Shown here: positions 28,530-36,976 of the stretch, in pieces
How positions within the stretch are numbered: position 1 is the first letter of the stretch
Layout of the letters: each line of letters begins with the position of its first letter
Assembly: GCF_900100695.1 (NCBI RefSeq)
Contig: NZ_FNCF01000007.1
Location: forward strand, 124,001 to 188,000
Direction of reading: 5' to 3'
Length of the DNA: 64,000 nt
DNA from: Klenkia brasiliensis
GTDB taxonomy: Bacteria > Actinomycetota > Actinomycetes > Mycobacteriales > Geodermatophilaceae
Notes under the pieces: model-generated
What the model was told of the DNA's origin: nothing
The model's input: the letters and a program-made list of their open reading frames with translations, nothing else
Databases searched by the model: none
Program-made: the position numbers and the translations under genes

Positions 28530-29627
28530 ATGAGCACCGACACCAGCACCCCGACCCCTCCCTTCCTCGGCGCCCACGCCCTCGTCGTCGGCGCGAGCGG
28601 CATCACCGGCAGCGCGCTGGTGGAGAAGCTGACCGCCGGCGGCTGGGAGGTCTCCGGCCTCTCGCGCAACCCCGTCCCGGGGTCCAGCGCCCGGCACGTC
28701 CGCGCCGACCTGCGCTCGCCGGACTCCCTGGCCGAGGCGCTCGGCGAGCTGCGGCCCACCCACGTCTTCTTCTGCGCCTGGTCCCGGCAGGACACCGAGG
28801 CGGAGAACATCGTGGTCAACCGGGCGATGGTGGCCGACCTGCTCGCCGCGCTGGCGCCGGGGCGCAGCGTCCGGCACGTCGCGCTGGTCACCGGCCTCAA
28901 GCACTACCTCGGCCCGTTCGAGGCCTACGCGCAGGGCGAGATGCCCGACACCCCGTTCCACGAGGACGCCGAGCGGCTGCCGGTGCAGAACTTCTACTAC
29001 GCCCAGGAGGACGCGCTCTTCGAGGCCGCGGCGCAGCAGGGGTTCACCTGGAGCGTGCACCGCTCGCACACCGTCATCGGCCACGCCGTGGGCAACGCGA
29101 TGAACATGGGCTCGACGCTGGCCGCGTACGCCGCGATCTGCCGCGCCGAGGGCCGGCCGTTCACCTTCCCCGGCTCCGCGACGCAGTGGAACTCGCTGGT
29201 CGACATGACCGACGCCGGCCAGCTCGCCGACCACATGGTGTGGGCCTCGACCACCGAGGCCGCCGCCGACCTGGCCTTCAACGTGGTCAACGGCGACGTC
29301 TTCCGGTGGCGCTGGATGTGGCCGCGCCTGGCCGCCGCGCTCGACGTCGAGCCCGCCGGGTTCGCCGGTGAGCCCCAGCCGCTGGAGCAGCAGATGGCCG
29401 GCGCCGAGGAGGTGTGGGCGCGGGTCGTCGCCGAGCACGGGCTCGTGGAGCCGGACCTGTCGCGGGTCGCGTCGTGGTGGCACACCGACTCCGACCTCGG
29501 CCGCGACATCGAGGTGGTCGCCGACATGAGCCGGTCGCGGCTGCTCGGGTTCACCGGCTACGTGCGCACCGAGGACTCCTTCCTGCGGCTGTTCGACCGC
29601 TACCGCGCCGACCGTCTCATCCCGTGA
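28530..29627 (+). CDS. PRISE-type short-chain dehydrogenase/reductase
   Basis: The protein has 365 residues. The Rossmann motif ALVVGASGITGSALVEKL is followed by the marks of the PRISE (progesterone 5-beta-reductase/iridoid synthase-like) SDR group: VTGLKHYLGPFEAY (catalytic Lys) and NFYYAQEDALF (catalytic Tyr). In plants these reduce enone double bonds with NADPH; bacterial members reduce small enones, and the natural substrate is usually unknown. It stands alone, divergent from the small membrane protein, with a 63-base gap. The start ATG (28530) follows a GTG two codons upstream that could also serve. Confidence 0.88.
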   Translation: MSTDTSTPTPPFLGAHALVVGASGITGSALVEKLTAGGWEVSGLSRNPVPGSSARHVRADLRSPDSLAEALGELRPTHVFFCAWSRQDTEAENIVVNRAMVADLLAALAPGRSVRHVALVTGLKHYLGPFEAYAQGEMPDTPFHEDAERLPVQNFYYAQEDALFEAAAQQGFTWSVHRSHTVIGHAVGNAMNMGSTLAAYAAICRAEGRPFTFPGSATQWNSLVDMTDAGQLADHMVWASTTEAAADLAFNVVNGDVFRWRWMWPRLAAALDVEPAGFAGEPQPLEQQMAGAEEVWARVVAEHGLVEPDLSRVASWWHTDSDLGRDIEVVADMSRSRLLGFTGYVRTEDSFLRLFDRYRADRLIP

Positions 29628-29644
29628 CGACGCCGGGCCGGGGC

Positions 29645-29668
29645 GGGGAGGTCATCACCGGACTCCCC
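29645..29668. terminator. Inverted repeat between convergent genes
   Basis: GGGGAG (29645-29650) pairs with CTCCCC (29663-29668) over 12 bases, in the 42-base gap between the reductase stop (29627) and the DUF1353 stop (29670). A weak two-way terminator candidate. Confidence 0.4.
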
Positions 29669-29669
29669 A

Positions 29670-30245
29670 TCACGACCTGATGTCCTGCCCGGCCTCCCGC
29701 TCGTCCAGCCACGGTCCGGGCGGGTCGGCCGGGCGGCCGGCCAGCCGGAGCACCAGGGTCAGCGCCCGGTCGACGACGGCGTCCACCGCGAGCCCGACGG
29801 CGACCACCACCGACACCGGCAGCACCAGCGGGCTGACCGCCACCGACAGCAGCAGGACGGCGGGGGCGTCGCGGGCCCACCCGGGACGGCGCACCGGGCT
29901 CGCCAGCGCGCCCCACCGGACACCGGTCCACATCACCCAGCGGCGCAGCACCGGCGTCCCGAGCTCACGGCACATGCGGCGGAACACCCCGTCGGCGTCC
30001 CGGCTGCTGATCACCCCGGCCGCGATGCCGACGTCGCAGAACCAGTCGTGCACGATCGCGGCCGCCGTCCACGGGCCGTCCGCGGGGATCAACCACCGCA
30101 CCGGGACGGGCACCGAGGCGAAGTCGGACTCGAAGCCCGCCGGCACGACCCACTGCTCGGCGCGGCCCGCGTAGACCAGCGGGGAGGTCAGCGTCCAGTG
30201 CCCGCTGGCGGTCTGCTCCACGCGTGGACGGGTCAGGAACGGCAC
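29670..30245 (-). CDS. DUF1353 family protein with C-terminal membrane segment
   Basis: The protein has 191 residues. The DUF1353 pattern is visible: [20 protein letters not shown], then [13 protein letters not shown] (conserved H-D) and [13 protein letters not shown]. After residue 130 it has one or two hydrophobic segments ([20 protein letters not shown]) that go beyond the basic domain. DUF1353 proteins are common in phages and bacteria and have no proven reaction. The GTG at 30245 is a guess; the ribosome site is weak. It is divergent from the SLT wall protein. Confidence 0.78.
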   Translation of the reverse strand: MPFLTRPRVEQTASGHWTLTSPLVYAGRAEQWVVPAGFESDFASVPVPVRWLIPADGPWTAAAIVHDWFCDVGIAAGVISSRDADGVFRRMCRELGTPVLRRWVMWTGVRWGALASPVRRPGWARDAPAVLLLSVAVSPLVLPVSVVVAVGLAVDAVVDRALTLVLRLAGRPADPPGPWLDEREAGQDIRS

Positions 30246-30361
30246 GCGAACAGTCTGGACCCCCAGGTCGGGGGGCTGGACCACATCGTTGCCTCCGCTT
30301 ACGGTCGGGGGCAGTGGTCGGGTCGACGGGGGCCGGGCCGGCGGACGGTGGGGGAGGCACG

Positions 30362-31828
30362 ATGGGCCGCGGACCCGGTACGACGTTGCTGCTGGCCGTG
30401 CTCGGTGGCGTGGCCGTCGCGACGCTCCCGGCCGTCGTCGGACCGGGCGCCGCCACGTCGGCGCAGCCGCGGCACGAGGAGCTCGCCCTGGCCGCCGCCC
30501 GCGTGGTCGACCCCGACCTCGACCTGGACGGCGGCGTGCCGTCGACCCGGCGGGGTGCCACCGGCGCCGGGGACGCACCCGTCGGCGCGGACGACGCCCC
30601 GCCGACGCACCGGTCCGGCTCGGTGGACCCCGACCTGGACGGCGGACCCCGGCCGTCGGCCACCAGCTCCTCGAGCGTCCCGGCCTCGGGGCTGGCCGCG
30701 TCCGGCATCCCGACGACGGCGCTGGAGGCCTACCGGGCCGCGGCCGCCGCGCAGGACTGCGGCATCGAGTGGCCGCTGCTGGCCGCGATCGGGCGCGTGG
30801 AGTCCAACCACGGCCGGTTCGGCGGCGCGGTGCTGCGGACCGACGGCACGTCCAGCCCGAAGATCATCGGCATCCCGCTGGACGGCGGCCCCGGGGTCGC
30901 CACGATCACCGACACCGACGGCGGCCGCTACGACGGCGACGCGGTGCACGACCGGGCGGTCGGCCCGATGCAGTTCATCCCCGGCACCTGGGCCCGCTAC
31001 GCCGCCGACGGGGACGGCGACGGCGTGCGCGACCCCTTCGACATCCACGACGCCGCCACGGCCGCGGCCGACTACCTCTGCACCGCCGGCGGCGACCTGT
31101 CCGACGCGGCCGGGCAGGCCCGGGCGGTGCTCGCCTACAACCGGTCGCAGACCTACGTGGACACGGTCCTGGGCCTGGCGGCGACGTACGCGGGCACCGA
31201 GGTGGCCGAGGTCCCGACGCCGACGGCACCGCCTGCGGTCCCGCCCGCCGCACCCCCCGCGCCGGTCGCGGACCCGACCCCTGCGCCGCAGCCGGCCCCT
31301 GCGCCGGAGCCCGCCCCGAGCCCGACGCCGACGCCCAGCCCGACGCCGACGCCCAGCCCGGAGCCCACCCCGAGCCCGACGCCGACCCCGAGCCCGACGC
31401 CGACCCCGGAGCCCACCCCGGGTCCGGACCCGAGCCCGACGCCGACCCCGAGCCCGACACCGGAGCCGTCGCCGACCCCGGAGCCCACCCCGGCCTGTCC
31501 CGGCGAGGGGGCACCGGCCGTCGTCGACGTCCTCGACGGCACCGGGCGGTCGGGTGCGGCCGACGAGCTGGTCGCCGACCTGACCGCGGCCGGCCTGACC
31601 GCGGGCACGGTGACCGTCGCCGACGGTGGCGGAGCCGCGGTCGAGGGGCCGGCCGGCGACGGCGGGGCCGCTTGGCTCGCCGACGCGCTCGGGCTCACGG
31701 AGCTGGCCCGGGACGCCGAGGTCGAGCACGTGACCCTCGTGCTCGGCCCGGGCACGGCCGCCGACGACCGGACGGCCGACCTGCTGGCCGCCGTCGACGC
31801 CCTGCCCGACTGCACGCCGGCCGGCTGA
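30362..31828 (+). CDS. Secreted lytic transglycosylase with proline repeats and LytR_C-like C-terminus
   Basis: The protein has 488 residues and three parts. An N-terminal signal ([15 protein letters not shown]) is followed by an SLT transglycosylase domain (about 120-280) with [19 protein letters not shown] (catalytic Glu), then [18 protein letters not shown] and [16 protein letters not shown]. Next comes a Pro/Thr/Ser/Glu linker (about 285-380). The last 100 residues ([20 protein letters not shown]) resemble the LytR_C domain found at the end of wall-polymer ligases. The SLT part cleaves peptidoglycan strands; the linker would span the wall. ATG at 30362, with a GGGGGAGG just upstream. Confidence 0.88.
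   Translation: MGRGPGTTLLLAVLGGVAVATLPAVVGPGAATSAQPRHEELALAAARVVDPDLDLDGGVPSTRRGATGAGDAPVGADDAPPTHRSGSVDPDLDGGPRPSATSSSSVPASGLAASGIPTTALEAYRAAAAAQDCGIEWPLLAAIGRVESNHGRFGGAVLRTDGTSSPKIIGIPLDGGPGVATITDTDGGRYDGDAVHDRAVGPMQFIPGTWARYAADGDGDGVRDPFDIHDAATAAADYLCTAGGDLSDAAGQARAVLAYNRSQTYVDTVLGLAATYAGTEVAEVPTPTAPPAVPPAAPPAPVADPTPAPQPAPAPEPAPSPTPTPSPTPTPSPEPTPSPTPTPSPTPTPEPTPGPDPSPTPTPSPTPEPSPTPEPTPACPGEGAPAVVDVLDGTGRSGAADELVADLTAAGLTAGTVTVADGGGAAVEGPAGDGGAAWLADALGLTELARDAEVEHVTLVLGPGTAADDRTADLLAAVDALPDCTPAG
31311..31494 (+). repeat. Imperfect tandem repeat coding for Pro-Thr/Ser-Pro linker
   Basis: Six- to twelve-base units of the type CCGACGCCGACC / CCGAGCCCG repeat with small changes, encoding alternating SPTPTP and EPTP steps. 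It lies inside the transglycosylase gene and forms the flexible wall-spanning linker. Such DNA can slip, so the length may vary between strains. Confidence 0.85.
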
Positions 31829-31874
31829 CCGGGGCCGGCGTGCGGTCCACCGCCGTCGGCACGACGATCCAGCC

Positions 31875-32795
31875 GTGACCGTCCCGCTCTCGCGCTGGCC
31901 CACCCCGCTGGACCCCGCCCCGCGGCTCGCCCGGGCGATCGGCCTGCACCCGGCCGACCTGTGGGTGAAGCGGGACGACCTGACCGACCTCGGCGGCGGC
32001 AACAAGATCCGCAAGCTCGAGCACCTGTTCGCCGAGGCCGAGGGGGCCGGCGCGACGGTGCTGGTCACCGAGGGTGGCGTACAGAGCAACCACGCCCGGA
32101 TGACCGCGGCGGCCGCCGCGCGGCGCGGGCTGGGCTGCGTGCTGGTGCTCTCCGGGGACCCCGACCCGCGGCACCCCGGCAACCTGGCCCTGGAGGGGCT
32201 GTTCGGCGCCCGGGTGGTGGTGGGCCCGGCGGTGGACGACGTCGTGGCCCAGCTGCGGGAGGCGGGGGAGCGGCCCTCCGTCATCCCGCTGGGCGGGTCG
32301 TCGGTCACCGGGGCCCGCGGCTACCTGACCTGCGCCGCCGAGCTCGCCGAGCAGGCACCGGACGCCGTGCACGTGGTGACCGCCGTCGGCTCCGGCGGCA
32401 CGATGGCCGGGCTGGTCGCCGGCCTGGGTGCGGCCCGGGTGCTCGGCGTGCACACCGGCGCGGTCCCCGACCCGGAGGCCCGGGTGGCCGCGCTGGTCGC
32501 GGCGCTGGGCGGCTCGGCCGCGGGCCTGCGGCTGCGCACCGACCAGGTGGGGGACGGCTACGGCGCGTTGACGACCGCCGCCGAGCACGCCATCCGCACG
32601 GCGGCCGCCACCGAGGGGCTGGTGCTGGAGCCGACCTACACCGGCAAGGCCCTCGCCGGCCTGGTCGCCGCCGTCCAGGAGGGCGCCGTCCGCCCCGGTG
32701 AGCGCACCGTCTGGCTGCACACCGGCGGCCTGCCCGGGCTGTTCGGCCACCCGTTCGCCGAGCAGGTGGCCCGGGAGGTGCTGGACCGGTCTTGA
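31875..32795 (+). CDS. D-cysteine desulfhydrase / ACC deaminase-family PLP enzyme
   Basis: The protein has 306 residues, a PLP-dependent enzyme of the tryptophan-synthase-beta fold. The PLP Lys is in GGGNKIRKLEHL; TEGGVQSNHARMTAAAA and VGSGGTMAGLVAGL (phosphate-binding loop) are also conserved. D-cysteine desulfhydrases give pyruvate, ammonia and sulfide; ACC deaminases open a cyclopropane ring. The short length fits the desulfhydrase branch better. The C-terminal TGGLPGLFGHPF block is typical. GTG at 31875. It is followed after 54 bases by a methyltransferase. Confidence 0.87.
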   Translation: MTVPLSRWPTPLDPAPRLARAIGLHPADLWVKRDDLTDLGGGNKIRKLEHLFAEAEGAGATVLVTEGGVQSNHARMTAAAAARRGLGCVLVLSGDPDPRHPGNLALEGLFGARVVVGPAVDDVVAQLREAGERPSVIPLGGSSVTGARGYLTCAAELAEQAPDAVHVVTAVGSGGTMAGLVAGLGAARVLGVHTGAVPDPEARVAALVAALGGSAAGLRLRTDQVGDGYGALTTAAEHAIRTAAATEGLVLEPTYTGKALAGLVAAVQEGAVRPGERTVWLHTGGLPGLFGHPFAEQVAREVLDRS

Positions 32796-32849
32796 CGGCG
32801 GGGCCGTGCGGGAGTGTGCTGCGGTGGACCCGCCAGACCGGAGCCCATC

Positions 32850-33653
32850 GTGAGCCACGCCGCCACCTCCTTCCACGGCTCGATGCCGGCCGCCTACGAG
32901 GACGGCCTGGTCCCGGTCCTGTTCGAGCCCTACGCCGCGGTCGTGGCCGACCGGGTCGCCGCGTCGGGGCCCCGCCGGGTGCTGGAGGTCAGCGCCGGGA
33001 CCGGTGTCCTCACCCGGGCGCTCGCCGCCCGGCTGCCCGGTGCCGACGTCCTCGCCACCGACCTCAGCCCGGCCATGGTCGAGCTGGCCGCACGCATCTC
33101 GGCCCGACCCGGGGTGCGCTGGCAGCAGGCCGACGCGCTCGCCCTCCCGGCCGGGGACTGCACCGTCGACGTGGTCACCTCGCAGTTCGGCCTGATGTTC
33201 GTCCCCGACCCGGTGGCCGCGCACCGCGAGGCACGGCGCGTGCTGGTCGACGGCGGCCGGCTGGTGGTCGCCGTCTGGGGCCACCTCGCCGGCAACGGGC
33301 TGGCCGCCGCGCTCGACGCGGCGCTCCGGGCCCGGTGGCCCGACGCCACCACGACGTTCGTGGGGCGCACCCCGCACGGCTACGGCGACCCCGACCGCGT
33401 GGCGGCCGACGCCACGGCCGCCGGGTTCCGCGACGTGCAGGTGGAGACGGTCGCCCTGGTCAGCCGGGCGCCGTCGGCGTCGGGGGTCGTGCGGGCCTTC
33501 CTCGCCGGGACCCCGCTGGGCATCGAGGTGCTCGAGCGCGAGGGGAGCACCGAGGGCGCCGCCGCCGACCTGGTCGCCGAGGTCGCCCGGCGGTTCGGCG
33601 ACCACCCGGTGGAGGCGCCGATGACGGCGTTGCTGCTCACCGCGACCAGGTGA
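32850..33653 (+). CDS. SAM-dependent methyltransferase (class I)
   Basis: The protein has 267 residues. The SAM-binding motif I is VLEVSAGTGVLTRALAARLP, followed by ATDLSPAMVELAA and the motif near VVTSQFGLMFVPD. It is of the UbiE/Methyltransf_11 kind. The target is unknown; such proteins methylate quinones, sterols or small metabolites. The GTG at 32850 has GGAG 6 bases upstream. It is close to, but not overlapping, the desulfhydrase-like gene, and ends 10 bases before the facing PPOX gene. Confidence 0.85.
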   Translation: MSHAATSFHGSMPAAYEDGLVPVLFEPYAAVVADRVAASGPRRVLEVSAGTGVLTRALAARLPGADVLATDLSPAMVELAARISARPGVRWQQADALALPAGDCTVDVVTSQFGLMFVPDPVAAHREARRVLVDGGRLVVAVWGHLAGNGLAAALDAALRARWPDATTTFVGRTPHGYGDPDRVAADATAAGFRDVQVETVALVSRAPSASGVVRAFLAGTPLGIEVLEREGSTEGAAADLVAEVARRFGDHPVEAPMTALLLTATR

Positions 33654-33663
33654 GCCCGGGCGG

Positions 33664-34062
33664 TCAGCCCTGCGGGGAGTGCACCGAGTCGGCCTCGACC
33701 TTGATCACCAGGCGCTGCTGGTCCCGGCCGCCGTACCAGGGGTAGGGCCCGCCCAGGTACTTCTGCGCCAGCGCCTCGATGTGCTCCACGGCGCCGTCGG
33801 CCGTGACGTCCACGACCCGGCCGCGGACGGCGTAGTACCGCGACGGGTCGGCCGGGTCGGCGACGTTCAGCGCCACCCGGGGGTCGCGCTCGACGTTGCG
33901 CACCTTCTGGAACCCGGCGACGGAGTTGATCCGGATGCGGCCCCGGTCGTCGGCGTCGACCCACGTCTGGGTCAGCTGCGGGCCGCCGTCGGGCATCAGG
34001 GTGGCGACGAAGCAGGGTGCGGGCGAGCGCAGCAGCGCCAGCAGGGCGGCGGGGAGGTCCAT
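33664..34062 (-). CDS. PPOX-class F420-dependent or flavin-dependent oxidoreductase
   Basis: The protein has 132 residues, with the split-barrel fold of pyridoxamine-phosphate-oxidase-like enzymes: FVATLMPDGGPQLTQTWVDA, INSVAGFQKVRNVERDPRVA and YYAVRGRVVDV. The length and the N-terminal LLRSPAPCFVAT pattern fit the small actinobacterial F420H2-dependent reductases (Rv1155-like). Cofactor use cannot be proved from the sequence. The ATG at 34062 is 29 bases from the divergent BtuF-like gene. Confidence 0.85.
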   Translation of the reverse strand: MDLPAALLALLRSPAPCFVATLMPDGGPQLTQTWVDADDRGRIRINSVAGFQKVRNVERDPRVALNVADPADPSRYYAVRGRVVDVTADGAVEHIEALAQKYLGGPYPWYGGRDQQRLVIKVEADSVHSPQG

Positions 34063-34091
34063 GGCCCGACGCTACGACCTACCGTCGGGGC

Positions 34092-34973
34092 ATGCGCGTG
34101 GTCTCCCTGCTGCCCTCGGCCACCGAGGTCGTGGCGGCCCTGGGCCTGGCCGACGACCTGGTCGGCGTCAGCTTCGAGTGCGACCGACCGGTGGGCATCC
34201 GCGACCGCGCGACGGTGGTGGTCGGCGGGCTGGACACCGCGGGGCTCACGCCCGGCGAGGTCGACGCCGCGGTGCGCGCGACGGTGGCGGCGGGGGAGGA
34301 CCTCTACACCCTGCGCGCCGGGGCGCTGGCCGACCTCGCCCCGGACCTGGTCATCACCCAGGACCTCTGCGCGGTCTGCGCCCTGCCGGCGGGCACGGTC
34401 CGCGACGCGCTGGCCCACCTCGGCACGACGGCCGCCGTGCTCACCCTCGACCCGCACACCCTGGACGACGTGCTGGACACCGTCACCGCGGTCGGCGGGG
34501 CGGCGGGGGTGCCGGAGCGCGCCGCCGCGCTGGTCGCCGGTCTGCGGGCCCGGCTGGACGCCGTCGCGGCCGCGGTGGCCGGGCGGCCCCGCCCCCGGGT
34601 GGCGGTCGTGGAGTGGACCGACCCGCCCTTCACGGCCGGCCACTGGGTGCCCGACCTGGTGACCGCGGCCGGCGGCGACCCGGTCGGCGCGACCAGCGGC
34701 GCCCGGAGCGTCCCCACGACGTGGGCGGCGATCGACGCCGACGACCCGGACGTCGTGCTCGTTGCCCCGTGCGGCTACGGCCTGGACGCCGCGGTGCAGC
34801 AGGCGCGGGACGTCGCGGCCCACCTCCCCGGCCGGCCGGTGTGGGCGATCGACGCCGACGGGCTGGTCGTCCGCCCGGGCCCGCGGCTGGTCGAGGGCGT
34901 GGAGGCGGTCGCCGCCGTGCTGCACCCGGGCGCCGTGCCGGCCTCGGCCTCGGTGGCGCGGGTCAGCGGCTGA
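34092..34973 (+). CDS. BtuF-like cobalamin/iron-siderophore-binding fold protein without signal peptide
   Basis: The protein has 293 residues. It has the COG0614 (BtuF/FecB) pattern: VVSLLPSATEVVAALGLADD at the very start, DLVITQDLCAVC, and a second lobe with RVAVVEWTDPPFTAGHWVPD and VLVAPCGYGLD. Ordinary members are lipoproteins delivering vitamin B12 to an ABC importer. This one begins directly at the domain with no signal or lipobox, and no permease or ATPase is nearby. It may be a cytosolic corrinoid-binding or handling protein. It overlaps the aldose epimerase by 11 bases tail to tail. Confidence 0.82.
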   Translation: MRVVSLLPSATEVVAALGLADDLVGVSFECDRPVGIRDRATVVVGGLDTAGLTPGEVDAAVRATVAAGEDLYTLRAGALADLAPDLVITQDLCAVCALPAGTVRDALAHLGTTAAVLTLDPHTLDDVLDTVTAVGGAAGVPERAAALVAGLRARLDAVAAAVAGRPRPRVAVVEWTDPPFTAGHWVPDLVTAAGGDPVGATSGARSVPTTWAAIDADDPDVVLVAPCGYGLDAAVQQARDVAAHLPGRPVWAIDADGLVVRPGPRLVEGVEAVAAVLHPGAVPASASVARVSG

Positions 34974-35874
34974 GCGCCTCGACCTCCCACGTCGCGGTGT
35001 GCCTGGCGCCGGGGTCGAGCACCACGAGGTCGGTGCCGGAGTTCAGCGCGTCGGGCGGGCAGGTCATCGGCTCGACGGCCAGCCCCCCGCGGTGGGCGGG
35101 GGTGCCCGGCCGGTCGCAGGTGTAGACCTGCGCCCACGGCAGCTGCGCCGCGTCCCAGTGCACGGCGACCCCGGTGCCCGACGGCGCCCACACCCGCGCA
35201 GTCGTCCGGCCGGCCCCGAACCCGGTGAAGGCGTGGTCGACCTCGAGACCGCGCAGGGCGCGCGCCCGGAGATCCAGCCCGGCGCCGGCCGCCTCGACGA
35301 GCCCGGTCGGCAGCTGGCCGGGCCCGGCGGTGAGCACCTGGCCGGCGGCCAGCTCGAGCTCCCAGTCGTCGACCCCGCCCTCGCCGGCCACGAGGTAGGG
35401 GTGCACCGAGCTGCCCCAGGGCGCCGGGGCGGCCCCGGCGTTGGCGCCCTCGACCGTCCAGCGCAGCCCGGTGTCGGTGAGCTCGTAGCCGACGACGACG
35501 TCGAGCAGGTGCGGCCAGCCGGGCTGGGGCCAGATGCGGGTGCCCAGCCGTGCGCTGGACGCCGTGCGGTCGAGCACGGTGAACGGGCTCCAGCAGACCA
35601 GCCCGTGCAGCGCGTGGCCCCGCTCGGGCTCGGTGACCACCAGCTGCTGCTCCTCGCCGGCGAAGGCGTACCGGCCGCCGCCCACCCGGTTGGGCCAGGG
35701 CGCCAGCACCGAGCCGCGGAACAGCGGCCGCGCCTCGTCGACGCCGAACCCGGCGACCAGGGGCCGGCCGGCGACGGTCAGCTCGCGCAGGCCGCCGCCC
35801 ACCTCGGTGACGACGGCGCGCACGTCGCCCCGCACGAGCTCGTGCTGGGCGCCGGTCGGGGCGGGGGTGGTCAC
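34963..35874 (-). CDS. Aldose 1-epimerase family protein
   Basis: The protein has 303 residues. The family blocks are GSVLAPWPNRVGGGRYAFAG, RGHALHGLVCWSPFTVLDRT (catalytic His in HALHGL) and WGSSVHPYLVAG (second conserved His), and a late acidic region ends with GGLAVEPMTCPPDALNSG (catalytic Glu in AVEPM). It interconverts the alpha and beta forms of aldoses. GTG at 35874. It is divergent from a LacI regulator across a 62-base gap containing a LacI-type dyad, so it is probably controlled by that regulator. Confidence 0.88.
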   Translation of the reverse strand: MTTPAPTGAQHELVRGDVRAVVTEVGGGLRELTVAGRPLVAGFGVDEARPLFRGSVLAPWPNRVGGGRYAFAGEEQQLVVTEPERGHALHGLVCWSPFTVLDRTASSARLGTRIWPQPGWPHLLDVVVGYELTDTGLRWTVEGANAGAAPAPWGSSVHPYLVAGEGGVDDWELELAAGQVLTAGPGQLPTGLVEAAGAGLDLRARALRGLEVDHAFTGFGAGRTTARVWAPSGTGVAVHWDAAQLPWAQVYTCDRPGTPAHRGGLAVEPMTCPPDALNSGTDLVVLDPGARHTATWEVEALSR

Positions 35875-35899
35875 GTCGTCTCCCGGGGGTCGGTGGGGC

Positions 35900-35913
35900 T
35901 GTGAACGCTAACA
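35900..35913. promoter_or_regulatory. LacI-type operator candidate
   Basis: TGTGAACGCTAACA, an imperfect dyad (5 of 7 arm positions pair) centred on CG, close to the general LacI-family operator TGTTAGCGCTAACA. It sits in the divergent gap between the aldose epimerase (start 35874) and the LacI gene (start 35937), the usual place for such a site. Confidence 0.6.
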
Positions 35914-35936
35914 GTGAGCCGTGCCACGATGCCTGC

Positions 35937-36974
35937 ATGGCGGAGGGCACCGGCGAGGGCGGCGACCACCGTGCCGCGCGGCCGGTGATGGCCGACGTCG
36001 CGCGCCTGGCCGGGGTGTCGCACCAGACCGTCTCGCGGGTGGTCAACGAGCACCCCTACGTCAGGGAGCAGACCCGGGAGGCGGTGCTCGCCGCCATGGC
36101 CGAGCTGGGCTACCGGCCGAACCTGACCGCTCGCGCCCTGGCCCGCCGGCAGTCCGACACCATCGGGGTCATCGCCTTCGACACCACCCTGCACGGGCCG
36201 GCGAGCACGCTGTTCAGCCTGGAGCAGGCCGCCCGGACGGCCGGCTACGAGGTGCACGTGGTGACCGTCCCCGACCCGGAGCCGCAGGCCTTCGCCGACG
36301 CGGTCGAGCGCCTGGTCGCGCAGTCGGTCTGCGGGGTGGTGGTGCTGGCGCCCCAGCAGGCCGCGGTGCAGGTGATGGTGGGGCTGCCCACCGACCTGCC
36401 GGCCGTCGCGGTCGAGGGCGGCGCCGCGCCGGGGGTGCCGTCGGTGGTGGTGGACCAGGTCGAGGGTGCCCGGCAGGCCACCCGGCACCTGGTCGAGCTC
36501 GGGCACCGGGAGGTCGCGCACGTGCGCGGACCGCAGGACTGGATCGAGGCCGAGGCCCGCGTCGACGGCTGGCGCCGGGCGCTGGCCGACGCCGGGCTGG
36601 CCGTCCGCGACCCGCTGCCGGGGGACTGGAGCGCCCGCTCGGGCTACGCCGCCGGGCAGGCGCTGCGCCGCGACCACCCCGAGGTCACCGGTGTCTTCGT
36701 GGCCAACGACCACATGGCGCTGGGCCTGCTGCGGGCGCTGGCCGAGGCCGGCGTCGACGTGCCCGGGCAGGTCAGCGTGGTCGGCTTCGACGACATCGCC
36801 GAGGCCGAGTACCTGCACCCGCCGCTGACGACGGTGCACCAGGACTTCGCCGAGGTGGGCCGCCGGTGCGTCGACGTCCTGCTCGCGCGGATGGCGGGAG
36901 GGACCGCGCCCGGCCCCGTGGTCGTGCCCACCCGGCTGGTGGTGCGCACCTCGACCGGCCCGGCCCGCGGCTGA
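35937..36974 (+). CDS. LacI-family transcriptional regulator
   Basis: The protein has 345 residues. The N-terminal helix-turn-helix (about 18-38: MADVARLAGVSHQTVSRVVN) is followed by the hinge (NLTARALARRQSDTIGVIAF) and a periplasmic-binding-protein-like sugar domain (ATRHLVELGHREVAHVRG, GVFVANDHMALGLLRALAEA, VVGFDDIAEAEYLHPPLTTV). It would repress sugar genes, including the divergent epimerase, until a sugar binds. The ATG at 35937 is chosen because a start at 35901 would lie within the operator. The effector sugar is unknown. Confidence 0.92.
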   Translation: MAEGTGEGGDHRAARPVMADVARLAGVSHQTVSRVVNEHPYVREQTREAVLAAMAELGYRPNLTARALARRQSDTIGVIAFDTTLHGPASTLFSLEQAARTAGYEVHVVTVPDPEPQAFADAVERLVAQSVCGVVVLAPQQAAVQVMVGLPTDLPAVAVEGGAAPGVPSVVVDQVEGARQATRHLVELGHREVAHVRGPQDWIEAEARVDGWRRALADAGLAVRDPLPGDWSARSGYAAGQALRRDHPEVTGVFVANDHMALGLLRALAEAGVDVPGQVSVVGFDDIAEAEYLHPPLTTVHQDFAEVGRRCVDVLLARMAGGTAPGPVVVPTRLVVRTSTGPARG

Positions 36975-36976
36975 CC

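Noticed and set aside
31311-31494. CRISPR-like or regulatory repeat array
   Set aside because: Units are short, imperfect, contiguous and in frame, coding for a Pro/Thr linker inside a gene.
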